A program made the position numbers and the translations under genes. 64,000 nucleotides of DNA from 9FT-COMBO-48-23 sp963754385. GTDB taxonomy: Bacteria > Chloroflexota > Dehalococcoidia > GIF9 > UBA5629. Below are positions 16,288-24,371 of the stretch, piece after piece (position 1 is the first letter of the stretch; every line of letters begins with the position of its first letter). The DNA lies in contig CAVWGE010000002.1 in NCBI GenBank assembly GCA_963754385.1, positions 248,001 through 312,000 of the forward strand, read 5' to 3'. Under the pieces are notes generated by a model that did no database searches, was not told the origin of the DNA, and was given only the letters and a program-made list of their open reading frames with translations.

Positions 16288-16551
16288 ATGAACATAGATA
16301 CTTGGTATTTTATTTTTGCCGCCATTGCCGGAATAGGAGCCATTTGGATGTTCAGAGGGAAAACGCTTGATAAGAATGAAAGAACGGGAGTATGGATAAT
16401 ATTTAGCGGCTTCGCACTGCAAACTGTTTGGTATGTCTGTAAAAGCAATTGGTCATGGCCAGCTATCATATTATTGCTCGCGTTTGTTGCAATCTCCCTG
16501 ATAATCTATTTTGGATTTAGAAATAGAGGACGACCCACACTAAAGATATAA
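16288..16551 (+). CDS. Small hypothetical membrane protein
   Basis: 87 residues with three predicted membrane helices: about residues 6-23 (WYFIFAAIAGIGAIWMF), 35-53 (GVWIIFSGFALQTVWYV) and 57-77 (SWPAIILLLAFVAISLIIYF). The ends are short and basic. ATG 16288 has an AAAGGAGG site ten bases upstream, which strongly supports a real gene despite its size. No family is recognised. It is the second gene in the repeat-bounded segment and is separated from the first by 225 bases that contain an internal copy of the terminal repeat. Confidence 0.65.
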   Translation: MNIDTWYFIFAAIAGIGAIWMFRGKTLDKNERTGVWIIFSGFALQTVWYVCKSNWSWPAIILLLAFVAISLIIYFGFRNRGRPTLKI

Positions 16552-16591
16552 ACATATTCCAAAATGATACACTACCAAAATCCTCTTCTCC

Positions 16592-16621
16592 TTGACTTCG
16601 AGTCCTCATCTTTGCTATAGT
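16592..16621 (+). promoter_or_regulatory. Promoter of the guaB3-type gene
   Basis: TTGACT (16592-16597), an 18-base spacer, and TATAGT (16616-16621). The predicted start leaves about 20 bases before ATG 16649, with GGACAGG as the ribosome-binding site. Confidence 0.7.
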
Positions 16622-16648
16622 CTGCAACAATAGCCTCGGGACAGGAAC

Positions 16649-17800
16649 ATGGCGGCACCTAAATTCAAGGATATGGAACGCGCTTACGGCTTTGAAGAGG
16701 TCGCCATTGTCCCCGGGGACATAACCGTTAATCCCGACCAGACGAATACAGATTTCAAAATCGGAAACTTCACCTTCTCCATACCTATTCTAGCTGCAGC
16801 TATGGACGCTGTGGTTGACCCGAACTTTGCCATTATCTTGCATAAGCTTGGCGGACTCGCAGTTCTTAACCTTGACGGCGTTCAGGCAAGGTATAAGAAG
16901 CCTGAAGAGGTCCTGGCTAAAATCGTTCAAGCCTCTGATACTGAGGTCACCTCGCTTCTCCAGAAGATATATACCCAACCCGTTAAAGAGGAACTTATCG
17001 GCGAGCGCATTCAGACAATCAAGAAGGCGGGGGCTATCTGTGCCGTCTCCCTGATTCCGGCCAATACCAAGCAACTGGCCCCGGTAGTCAAAGAAGCCGG
17101 CGCCGATATACTCGTCATCCAATCTACAGTCACTACCGCCCGCCATATATCCAAAAGCTACCGAGGGCTAATCTTCTCCGAGCTATGTCAGACTATAGGC
17201 CTACCCATTGTCGTCGGCAATTGTGTGACATACAACGCCGCTCTCGAACTAATGAGAACCGGCATCGACGGCATTCTCGTTGGCATCGGCCCTGGAGCTG
17301 CCTGTACTACCAGAGAGGTCCTCGGCGTCGGCGTACCCCAGGTAACCGCCACTATTGATTGCGCCGCTGCCCGTGAAGCCTACTTCAAGGAGACCGGGAA
17401 ATATGTGGCGCTGATAACCGACGGCGGCATACGCATCGGCAGCGACCTGTGCAAAGCTTTTGCCTCGGGAGCTGACGCCGTAATGCTCGGCTCAATCATG
17501 GCACAGGCTACAGAAGCTCCGGGGAAGGGCTACCACTGGGGTATGTCCCACCCACACCCCTCATTGCCCAGAGGTACCAGAATTAAGGCAGGCATCCGGG
17601 CTCCGCTAAAACAGCTTTTGTTTGGCCCCACTTCAGTTACCGATGGCACTGAAAACTTCGTTGGTGCCTTGCGCACGGCAATGGGTGTATGCGGTGCTCT
17701 CGCCATCAAGGACATGCACAAAGCCAAGATGGTTATCGCCCCAGCCATAAAGACAGAAGGCAAATATTTCCAGGCAATGCAGGGGACATGCTCCGGCTAG
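16649..17800 (+). CDS. guaB3: GuaB3-type IMP dehydrogenase family protein
   Basis: A TIM-barrel protein of the IMP dehydrogenase/GMP reductase family without the two CBS domains of classical GuaB. The start AYGFEEVAIVPG and the block ILAAAMDAVVDP (about residues 47-58) fit the GuaB3 group known from actinobacteria and cyanobacteria. The active-site loop GIGPGAACTTREVLGVGVPQ has the catalytic-type Cys and Thr (about 210-229). DGGIR (about 259-263) and GADAVMLGS (about 275-283) bind the phosphate. It probably oxidises IMP to XMP with NAD+, toward GMP, but the activity of this subgroup is less certain than that of GuaB. It is transcribed alone from a good promoter and ends seven bases from the convergent LysE gene. 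Confidence 0.85.
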   Translation: MAAPKFKDMERAYGFEEVAIVPGDITVNPDQTNTDFKIGNFTFSIPILAAAMDAVVDPNFAIILHKLGGLAVLNLDGVQARYKKPEEVLAKIVQASDTEVTSLLQKIYTQPVKEELIGERIQTIKKAGAICAVSLIPANTKQLAPVVKEAGADILVIQSTVTTARHISKSYRGLIFSELCQTIGLPIVVGNCVTYNAALELMRTGIDGILVGIGPGAACTTREVLGVGVPQVTATIDCAAAREAYFKETGKYVALITDGGIRIGSDLCKAFASGADAVMLGSIMAQATEAPGKGYHWGMSHPHPSLPRGTRIKAGIRAPLKQLLFGPTSVTDGTENFVGALRTAMGVCGALAIKDMHKAKMVIAPAIKTEGKYFQAMQGTCSG

Positions 17801-17806
17801 AAACTT

Positions 17807-18421
17807 CTAAACAAAAACTGATACGCAAAACCAAACGCCGAAGCCAACCAGAGCCAGAGCACAAATACCGAAAACAATACGTTGGACTTTCTGCGTCCAC
17901 AGGTGTCTTGTCCTGAATACGCTCATGGAAACACACTGCTCCCAGACCAGGTCACACGACCAGTGCACCACAGCGAAAGCAACCAGGCCCCAGATGCCAA
18001 ACGCAGCAGCAGTGACTATCAGAGCTATCCCAATAGTTGCCCACCACAGGAAGAAATAAGGATTGGCACCGGTCAACACAATTCCGGTAACGAAAGAATT
18101 ATACGGCAAGTCAGCTGCTTCTCCGACGTTTTTTCTAAAGCTTCGTAATACCATTAAGCCCATAAAAACCAACATTAAGCCGCCAGCCAGACCGATGACC
18201 TTCTTAACCTCCGGAGAAGCAAAGAAGTGGGCAAAACCGAAGTAGATAAGCGCCATTAAAGGCAATTCGATAACAGCATGCCCCAGAGCCATGAAGATAC
18301 CCGCGTTTTGTTCCCGATAGCCTTTAGCGATGGTGGCTGCGGTAAGAGGTCCGGGCATCATAACACCGGAAAGTGATATGCCTGCGGCTGAAAGCAGAAA
18401 TAAGCCAAGACTTGCTGTCAT
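17807..18421 (-). CDS. LysE/RhtB-family amino-acid exporter
   Basis: 204 residues with six hydrophobic segments. The conserved N-terminal GVMMPGPLTAATIAKGY is a variant of the family's G.. PGP motif (residues 18-34). ILTGANPYFFLWW (about 115-127) matches the family's NPK..L block. Exporters of this family use the proton-motive force to expel amino acids or derivatives; substrates cannot be predicted from the sequence. It is preceded on the same strand by a GNAT gene (five-base gap), so they are likely co-expressed. Confidence 0.8.
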   Translation of the reverse strand: MTASLGLFLLSAAGISLSGVMMPGPLTAATIAKGYREQNAGIFMALGHAVIELPLMALIYFGFAHFFASPEVKKVIGLAGGLMLVFMGLMVLRSFRKNVGEAADLPYNSFVTGIVLTGANPYFFLWWATIGIALIVTAAAFGIWGLVAFAVVHWSCDLVWEQCVSMSVFRTRHLWTQKVQRIVFGICALALVGFGVWFCVSVFV

Positions 18422-18426
18422 AATCG

Positions 18427-18906
18427 TCAGGATAACTCAAGACCAAGGACAACCGAAGTTTCCCTCTGGCGGTCAGTTATCCTCCAGTAGGTTCTAAGCA
18501 ATTCATCTTTATCGGGCAATAGGCGAAAACCATGCTTTTCGTAGAACACTACTGCCCAAAAGGCATCAGCCCATGTCCCCACGAGCAGCCGCTGGGTTTG
18601 ACAAAGATTCCTGAGGTAATTAAGCAACTTGCTGCCGATTCCCTGCCCCTGCCGGGAGGTTACTACATAGGCATGCCTTATCAAAGTTACATCCTTGACT
18701 CGCTGGAAGCCCATGACTCCAACAAGCTGTCCCCTATCATGCCAGCCAAAGAACGACATCTCCCCCATTTCCCGGTTAAGTTCATCGATAGACATGTAAG
18801 GTTCATGGTAACAATCCGGCGGAATAACACCCTGGTAGGCTCGGGCTGACTCATTAATTACTGTATATATGCTTTCAATGTCTTGCGGCTGACACTGCTT
18901 GATCAC
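18427..18906 (-). CDS. GNAT-family N-acetyltransferase
   Basis: 159 residues in a single GNAT fold. The acetyl-CoA pyrophosphate loop is SRQGQGIGSKLLNYL (about residues 84-98), with the expected Q/RxxGxG/A. The preceding strand VTLIRHAYVV and the following FYEKHGFRLL (about 125-134) complete motif A and B. The substrate is unknown. It is the probable first gene of a two-gene unit with the LysE exporter; acetylation and export of one amine compound is possible but unsupported by residues. Confidence 0.85.
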   Translation of the reverse strand: MIKQCQPQDIESIYTVINESARAYQGVIPPDCYHEPYMSIDELNREMGEMSFFGWHDRGQLVGVMGFQRVKDVTLIRHAYVVTSRQGQGIGSKLLNYLRNLCQTQRLLVGTWADAFWAVVFYEKHGFRLLPDKDELLRTYWRITDRQRETSVVLGLELS

Positions 18907-18922
18907 GACAGCAACAAACTTG

Positions 18923-19696
18923 TTAAATCTCCCGCTCTTCCTCTTCTTCCTCTTCCTCTACCTTAGCCCTCAACTCACCACCAAGCTGAGGCAACAAGGC
19001 AGTACCCTTAGCCTTTCGTTTGGTGACTTTAGGTAAACTGCCAATCGTCTTCTTCAGTTCGGCAAACGTCTCCGCCGGAACCTTTTCTGGCAACACCAAT
19101 CCATTAACTCCAGCTTGAAATAAGCTGCTAATCTCAGCGCCGGTCACCGATGAATCCACAGTCACCAATAATGGCTTGGCCAACAACTCAGTAAGACGCT
19201 GACAAATAAGTAAACGCTCAACGGTAACCGAAGATTCCTCTCCGGTAACAAGCACGCCATCAACCGTTAACGGCAACTCATTTATAGCCCTGACCAAGCC
19301 AGGGTCCAGCGAAGGTTCTATTATTAAGAGCTTACCTACATCTTCCCTGCTCACCGCTTTCAACGGCGTCTTCAAGCCAAAAACTACAAAATCGCCGCCC
19401 AGGTCAACGGACTGGGCTATCTCTTCCTTTTCAGCACTTACCAGGAATAACCCCAGCGGAACATCATCCACAGCCTTGGACAACTGCCCAAAGCTTTTAG
19501 AACTAAGACCTGCACTGCTTACAATTCCGGCGTCTATTCCAGCGCTGGCTATGGCTTTAGCTTCTGCAGCACTCGCTTTAGTTAGATTGGCGATGACTAA
19601 TAGAGGTGGAGGCTCCACTTCTGTGGATTTGCGGAAACCTATGGGCGTCGCTGCCCCACGGTGGACACGCTGCAGCTTCTCTGATAACTTACTCAT
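18923..19696 (-). CDS. Conserved hypothetical protein, TIM-barrel-like, with acidic tail
   Basis: Not assigned to a named family. After a basic N-terminus, alternating beta/alpha segments appear: VIANLTK, IDAGIVSSAG, LGLFLVSA, DFVVFGLKTP, KLLIIEPSLDP, VDGVLVTGE, PLLVTVDS, VNGLVLPE. This is about eight strands, as in a TIM barrel. The last 15 residues are almost all Glu (VEEEEEEEEREI), preceded by a basic KRKAKG patch. ATG 19696 begins MSKLSEKLQ and gives 257 residues; a longer frame reaches 19840 but its extra residues look non-coding. No catalytic motif is recognised. Confidence 0.65.
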   Translation of the reverse strand: MSKLSEKLQRVHRGAATPIGFRKSTEVEPPPLLVIANLTKASAAEAKAIASAGIDAGIVSSAGLSSKSFGQLSKAVDDVPLGLFLVSAEKEEIAQSVDLGGDFVVFGLKTPLKAVSREDVGKLLIIEPSLDPGLVRAINELPLTVDGVLVTGEESSVTVERLLICQRLTELLAKPLLVTVDSSVTGAEISSLFQAGVNGLVLPEKVPAETFAELKKTIGSLPKVTKRKAKGTALLPQLGGELRAKVEEEEEEEEREI

Positions 19697-19858
19697 CCTA
19701 TTTATAATCGATGTAACATTGTAGGAGAAATCAAGCGTAAAAGCAAAGTAATTTCCAAATCCTAAGCTCCACCCGTAAAAATCACAGGTAATTCTGCACA
19801 TCGTAGAGATTTGACTATCTAGGTGGCGGAGTAATAACATTTACAAGGAGGGTATATC

Positions 19859-21247
19859 ATGAGTCTTTCATCAAGCACACTTGGAAAACTTCGGAAGATA
19901 GTGGGTGCTAAAGGACTATTGACCACTCAGGTAGATTTGGCTACCTACTCCTTCGACGGCACCTCCAACTGGCAGGCTCTGCCAGAGGCGGTGGTCTTCC
20001 CCACCACTGCCGAACAGGTCTCACAGATCTTGAGGCTGGCAACCGAGCAGGGGATTCCGGTGACCCCTCGTGGCGCCGGTAGCAATGTCAGTGGCGGTTC
20101 GGTGCCCGTGTTGGGTGGAATCGTCCTTTGCACTACCCGAATGAACAAAATTATAGAGATTGATACTGCCAATTTCACCGTCACTACAGAGGTGGGGGTA
20201 GTGCTAAACGACCTCAACCGGGAAATCGCCCGGCACAACCTTTTCTTTCCTCCTGACCCTCAGAGTTTTCTGGCAGCTACAATCGGCGGCTGCGTCTCTG
20301 AGAATGCCGGCGGACCCTATGCGGTTAAATATGGGGTTTTCAAACATTATATATTGGGTATGACTGCAGTATTGCCCACAGGGGCTATACTCACACTGGG
20401 AGGCAGTACAGTCAAGAACGTAACTGGCTATGACCTCCCTCAACTCCTGTGTGGTTCAGAGGGAACCCTGGCAGTCATAACCCAGGTTACGCTCCACCTC
20501 TTACCCCTACCACCAGCACGACAAACGGTGCTGGCGGTCTTCAACGAGATGGTAACCGCAGGAAAAGCAGTACATCGGGTCTTGAGCGAAGGGATAGTGC
20601 CCGCCAAGATTGAGCTTATGGACAACTGGGTCATACGCCGCATCGAGGAGGTTACCCCACTGGGACTTCCTCTGGAGGCTGAGACCATAATCCTATTCGA
20701 GTTAGACGGAGTTCCAGAAGCGGTGGAGAAGGAGACCGAAGAGGTCATTAATCTCTGTCAGGAGGAAGGAGCCATGGAGGCAAGGGCCGCCTACGATGCC
20801 AAGGAAGCAGAAAATTTCTGGGCAGCACGTAGGGCCGGCTTCTCTGCCATTTTCGGTAACGCCCCCATCGCGTTTGCCGAGGATGTCGCCGTCCCACCCA
20901 GCCGGCTCCCAGAGCTGATAGGTAGGGTGCAAAAAATTGCCAAGAAATATGACGTCACCATTGTCACTTTGGGGCACGCCGGGGATGGGAACCTCCACCC
21001 TTGTGTCCTCACAGACGAAAAAAATACTGAACACTATGGTCGAGCCGAGAAAGCCATTCACGATATCTTTTCTGCCGCCCTGGAGCTGGGTGGGGCTATT
21101 TCGGGTGAACACGGTATCGGTTTAGGGAAAAAGAAATTCTTAAAAAGGGCAATGTCTCCCGAGGCCATCAACCTTTTGCGGGGAATAAAAAAGGTCTTCG
21201 ACCCCAAGGGAATCCTCAATCCAGGCAAGATTTGGGAGGAGGCATGA
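19859..21247 (+). CDS. FAD-linked 2-hydroxyacid oxidase/dehydrogenase (GlcD-like)
   Basis: A two-domain flavoprotein of the vanillyl-alcohol oxidase superfamily. The FAD-binding PCMH domain runs about residues 38-215, with PRGAGSNVSGGSVPVLGG (about 67-84) contacting the diphosphate. The FAD-oxidase C domain contains GHAGDGNLHP (about 374-383), where the catalytic-type His lies. SGEHGIGLGKKKFL (about 417-430) completes it. At 462 residues it is the size of GlcD or bacterial D-lactate dehydrogenases. It oxidises a D-2-hydroxyacid and passes electrons to the Fe-S subunit encoded next, whose ATG overlaps its stop. AAGGAGGG lies upstream of ATG 19859. The exact substrate is open. Confidence 0.88.
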   Translation: MSLSSSTLGKLRKIVGAKGLLTTQVDLATYSFDGTSNWQALPEAVVFPTTAEQVSQILRLATEQGIPVTPRGAGSNVSGGSVPVLGGIVLCTTRMNKIIEIDTANFTVTTEVGVVLNDLNREIARHNLFFPPDPQSFLAATIGGCVSENAGGPYAVKYGVFKHYILGMTAVLPTGAILTLGGSTVKNVTGYDLPQLLCGSEGTLAVITQVTLHLLPLPPARQTVLAVFNEMVTAGKAVHRVLSEGIVPAKIELMDNWVIRRIEEVTPLGLPLEAETIILFELDGVPEAVEKETEEVINLCQEEGAMEARAAYDAKEAENFWAARRAGFSAIFGNAPIAFAEDVAVPPSRLPELIGRVQKIAKKYDVTIVTLGHAGDGNLHPCVLTDEKNTEHYGRAEKAIHDIFSAALELGGAISGEHGIGLGKKKFLKRAMSPEAINLLRGIKKVFDPKGILNPGKIWEEA

Positions 21248-22533
21248 GCCAGCTTCTGTCCGTAGACGAGGCCAGCCGATGCATGAAATGCGGCTTCTGT
21301 ATGTCCTCCTGCCCGGTATATACCGTCGATCACATCGAAAGCCACGTAGCCCGAGGGAGAAATATGCTTATCCGGTGGGCCGGTGATAACAGTATTCCCG
21401 TAGATGGTGACTATGGCGAGCGTTTATCTTATTGCCTTTTATGCGGTCGGTGTGAAGCCGTCTGTCCGGCCAAGGTGCCCTCGGCAGCTATCACCGTTGC
21501 TGCCCGAACCAACTGGGTGAGCAAAAAGGGCTTAAATTGGCTACAGCGATTTGTCTACCGTGGCATACTCAAGCACCGCACTCTCATGGCTAGACTACTC
21601 GGGTTAGCGGCATGGATACCGGGAGTTTCGGTGAAGGACGGGAAGCCCCTCCGCCACCTGGCAGATTCCGTCTCGATATTTGCCAGGGGATTGTCCATAC
21701 CCAAGCTTTCACGCCCTTTCCTCTCTGACCGGCTCCCATCACGTATAAGCCCCCCGAAGGGTGTTCGTGTACGCGGGCAGGTGGCAATCTTCCCCGGCTG
21801 CGCCTTCGAGTTCTTCTTCGCTGATGTGGGAGAAAGAATAGCCTTAGCCCTGGCAGAGGCAGGATTTGAAGTAGTCTATCCGCAGAGCCTGACCTGCTGC
21901 GGACTCGCTGTCCGTAGTGCAGGTGACCTTACTACTGCCCGATTGATGGCTCGACATAATATTGAAATACTATCTCCCTTCGACCATATAGTCACGGGCT
22001 GTGCCACCTGCAGCTCTGCACTGAAGGATTATGGCAAGTGGTTTCCGGACAATGATGAATGGCAGCTACGAGCCAGCAACCTTTCAGCCAAGGTGAGCGA
22101 TTTATCGGAGTTTCTGGTCAAGGAGGGCTTCCAACCCCGGCCTACTGAGCCCGTAACTGTTACTTACCACGACCCTTGCCACTTAAAGTGGCGCCAGGCG
22201 ATAAAAGATGAGCCCCGCCAGCTCTTGGATTCTATTGAGGGATTGAAGTACATAGAAATGGAGGGGGCTGATGAATGCTGCGGGCTAGGTGGTGCCTTCG
22301 GTATTACACATCGGGATATTAGTCTTGCCATCCAGGCAAAAAAGATGGAGTCTATTAGAAAAACAGGCGCCCAAATTGTGGTCACCTCCTGCCCGGGATG
22401 TTTGATACAACTCAGAGACGGTGCACGACGGCATGGCCTACCCATCGAGGTAATGCATATCAGCCAGATAATTGGCGGGCAAAGAGAGCCGCCCCGTAGG
22501 CTCCGGTCAACTGGGGATGGGGGGGGACAATAA
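21244..22533 (+). CDS. Fe-S oxidoreductase subunit with CCG domains (GlcF/LldE-like)
   Basis: The electron-transfer partner of the preceding flavoprotein. Two 4Fe-4S ferredoxin motifs are at the N-terminus: CMKCGFCMSSCP (residues 14-25) and CLLCGRCEAVCP (about 64-75). Two cysteine-rich CCG domains follow, with CCGLAVRSAGD (about 217-227) and HDPCHL...CCGLGGAFG (about 305-350). This is the heterodisulfide-reductase-like arrangement of GlcF. ATG 21244 overlaps the previous stop (ATGA) and has GGGAGGAGG in front. Its last 74 bases overlap the convergent activase gene. The tail REPPRRLRSTGDGGG looks non-conserved, so the original stop may have been lost. Confidence 0.87.
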   Translation: MSQLLSVDEASRCMKCGFCMSSCPVYTVDHIESHVARGRNMLIRWAGDNSIPVDGDYGERLSYCLLCGRCEAVCPAKVPSAAITVAARTNWVSKKGLNWLQRFVYRGILKHRTLMARLLGLAAWIPGVSVKDGKPLRHLADSVSIFARGLSIPKLSRPFLSDRLPSRISPPKGVRVRGQVAIFPGCAFEFFFADVGERIALALAEAGFEVVYPQSLTCCGLAVRSAGDLTTARLMARHNIEILSPFDHIVTGCATCSSALKDYGKWFPDNDEWQLRASNLSAKVSDLSEFLVKEGFQPRPTEPVTVTYHDPCHLKWRQAIKDEPRQLLDSIEGLKYIEMEGADECCGLGGAFGITHRDISLAIQAKKMESIRKTGAQIVVTSCPGCLIQLRDGARRHGLPIEVMHISQIIGGQREPPRRLRSTGDGGGQ

Positions 22534-23224
22534 CCTCACCCGAAATCCGCGCCTTGAAAATATCCGCGACTATGGGAAAATACTCCACCACTCCACCAGA
22601 CAGAAGTACAGTGTCAGCGATGGGGACCATCTCCATTACCCGGTCCACCACCGATTCAAATACCCCCCTGACCAACTCCTCAGGCGAGACCCCCGACCTG
22701 ATAAGGGACAGTATCTCAGTAGAGGCGAATACCGTACAGTAACTTCCAATCTTAACCCGCTTCTCCGCCCTCCTGGCCATGCCATCCAACATATCAAGAG
22801 GAATAGCTATCCTGGCAGCGATCTCCTCAATGAAGGTGCCGGTACCAGCAGCACACTTTCGGTTCATCTTAAAGTCAATCCTACGACCCTGGTCATCGAG
22901 CTTGATTACCTTGTTATCCTGGCCACCGATGTCCACCACCGTCAGTGCCCGAGGAACATAGTGGAAGCCCCCCTTGGCATGACAGGCAATCTCAGTCTTA
23001 GCCTCAGTGGCGAAGGTAACGCTGTGCCTGCCATATCCGGTGGAAACGATGGGTATATCACCCCATTCCCTACCTCCTAAGGCAATGTCCAGTGACTCCC
23101 TGGCAGCGCTCTCATAGTCGACCCCGGAGCGGCGCACATGGCTGCCCACCATGTTGTCTTCCTCGTCGATAACCACTGCCTTAGTGGTGCAGCTGCCGAC
23201 ATCAATACCTGCATATACTTTCAC
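22460..23224 (-). CDS. BadF/BadG/HgdC-type CoA-substrate dehydratase activase
   Basis: An ASKHA ATPase that holds one [4Fe-4S] cluster between the two subunits of a homodimer and drives single-electron reduction of a partner 2-hydroxyacyl-CoA dehydratase or benzoyl-CoA-type reductase. Seen here: the ATPase phosphate-1 loop GIDVGSCTTKAVVID (residues 5-19); the IGGQDNK motif (about 99-105); and the two cluster cysteines in NRKCAAGTGTFIE (about 121-133) and GSYCTVFASTEI (about 158-169). At 254 residues it matches HgdC. No dehydratase subunits lie in the window, so its partner must be elsewhere. It follows the MBL gene by 40 bases and probably shares its attenuated promoter. Confidence 0.87.
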   Translation of the reverse strand: MKVYAGIDVGSCTTKAVVIDEEDNMVGSHVRRSGVDYESAARESLDIALGGREWGDIPIVSTGYGRHSVTFATEAKTEIACHAKGGFHYVPRALTVVDIGGQDNKVIKLDDQGRRIDFKMNRKCAAGTGTFIEEIAARIAIPLDMLDGMARRAEKRVKIGSYCTVFASTEILSLIRSGVSPEELVRGVFESVVDRVMEMVPIADTVLLSGGVVEYFPIVADIFKARISGEVIVPPHPQLTGAYGAALFARQLSG

Positions 23225-23264
23225 AGTTACTACCCTATTTTACCAATGAAGACTTCAACCTTAA

Positions 23265-24191
23265 TTATATAGTGAACAATTTCTTCTTGCCAGATTCAGA
23301 CTGAGAACGCGCCAGCATGAGTTTAGCCAGGTTATACATTACCTCAAATGTCTGGATATCTGTGAGGCTGTTCACCCATTTAGCCTTCTCCAGAGCAATC
23401 TTCTCAGGGTCCTCTCCCTTGCCCAACCTTTCCAGCATCTCCAGATGATAGGATTCCGTAGCCTTGATGGCTTTTTGGAAATAGCCTTCAAGCCATCCAT
23501 CGACCACTGTGTTGTGACTTAAAGCGCCCCTCCGGGCCGGCAGAGCAGAGAGCTTCCGAATGCTGTTGCAGTAAGCCTCGAGGGAGTCGAAATAATTGGG
23601 CCAGAAAACACCCTTTTCGGGGACATAAAATCCGGTGGCATCACCTATAGCCAGTGTTCTCTCTTTTTCCTCGTATAAGGAGACATGGCACGGAGAATGA
23701 CCCGGAGTATGATAGGCAGTCCATACGATTCCCGAGCCAAGCTCCAGCCTGTCTCCTTCTTCGAGAACCTTATCCACCTCGAAGATATAATTCTCAAGTT
23801 CAGGTGGCAGCTCTGCAATCTCACCCTTGTTAATCATAATCTCGGATATGGTGCGGTCATTCTCGCGAAACTCCTTTATCATCCTTTGACTCTTCAATAG
23901 CTTTGCGGCTAAGGAGCTGGCTGCAATCTTCAAGTGAGGCCATAGCCGCTTCAGGTGTGGTACCGCACCTATATGGTCCGGGTGGGTATGAGTCAGGGCG
24001 ATGTATTTGATACGCTCCGGCTCAATGCCCAATTCCTTGATTTGCTCTACGATAATGGCGAAGGTAGCTCCGGTGCCCCCTTCGATGAGCATCGCATTAT
24101 CTCCCAAGGAAAGATAAGCGGGAAAAGAAGGTGTCCCCAATTGATAGAAACTCCCCGTGATGCTGATAGGTTCATGCCGTTTTTTGCTCAT
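23265..24191 (-). CDS. MBL-fold metallo-hydrolase
   Basis: A metallo-beta-lactamase-fold enzyme with an intact dimetal site: THTHPDHIG (about residues 66-74, HxHxDH), then HTPGHSPCH (about 161-169), then the bridging Asp in AIGDATG (about 182-188). A helical C-terminal extension (about 200-308) is typical of glyoxalase-II/thioesterase-like or flavodiiron-like relatives; the substrate is not predictable. ATG 24191 has AAAGGA nine bases upstream. It is the first structural gene behind a Phe-codon-rich leader and intrinsic terminator, which is unusual for this family. Its downstream partner is a HgdC-type activase, so the hydrolase may act on a CoA thioester; this is inference. Confidence 0.88.
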   Translation of the reverse strand: MSKKRHEPISITGSFYQLGTPSFPAYLSLGDNAMLIEGGTGATFAIIVEQIKELGIEPERIKYIALTHTHPDHIGAVPHLKRLWPHLKIAASSLAAKLLKSQRMIKEFRENDRTISEIMINKGEIAELPPELENYIFEVDKVLEEGDRLELGSGIVWTAYHTPGHSPCHVSLYEEKERTLAIGDATGFYVPEKGVFWPNYFDSLEAYCNSIRKLSALPARRGALSHNTVVDGWLEGYFQKAIKATESYHLEMLERLGKGEDPEKIALEKAKWVNSLTDIQTFEVMYNLAKLMLARSQSESGKKKLFTI

Positions 24192-24229
24192 TTGTTATTT
24201 CCTTTCTCCTTAACGAAATCTACCCCAAC

Positions 24230-24259
24230 AAAAAAGCCTCCCGCCTGGGGAGGCTTTTT
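24230..24259 (-). terminator. Attenuator terminator hairpin
   Basis: Minus-strand RNA AAAAAGCCTCCC, loop CAGGC, GGGAGGCTTTTTT. A 12-pair stem ends in six U residues. It stands between the leader peptide and the MBL gene, so it is a conditional, not an end-of-gene, terminator. Confidence 0.92.
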
Positions 24260-24293
24260 GCTTTCGACTTACTGCTTTTCCTGTTCTTCTCGT

Positions 24294-24371
24294 TTAGGCC
24301 AATGCCCTCCCAGGCTCGCCAACGGGCGTGCTAAAGAAAAAGAAGCTAAAGCTGCGAACCTGAGTATGCAT
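24294..24371 (-). CDS. Phe-rich attenuator leader peptide
   Basis: 25 residues. Positions 7-14 read SFSFFFFS, and the tail is TPVGEPGRALA. ATG 24371 has AAGGT eight bases upstream; an in-frame GTG at 24383 sits on the predicted transcript start. It is too short to be a functional protein. Its role is to let ribosome position report Phe-tRNA charging. Confidence 0.75.
   Translation of the reverse strand: MHTQVRSFSFFFFSTPVGEPGRALA

Larger units (their letters stand above)
15445..16583. mobile_element. Two-gene segment bounded by 17-bp inverted repeats and 6-bp direct repeats
   Basis: TGGTAGTGTATCATTTT at 15451-15467 is perfectly inverted at 16561-16577. Immediately outside both, AAATCC is repeated directly (15445-15450 and 16578-16583). 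This is the pattern left by a transposition-type insertion with a 6-bp target duplication. The 1.1-kb interior holds two small genes of unknown function and no transposase. A third, shorter copy (AAATGATACACTA, 16197-16209) lies between the two genes in the same orientation as the right end. Mobilisation would have to occur in trans. The structure is read directly; mobility is inferred. Confidence 0.5.

Noticed and set aside
22472..23080. 202-residue plus-strand open frame
   Set aside because: Antisense to the activase gene, whose motifs are intact.
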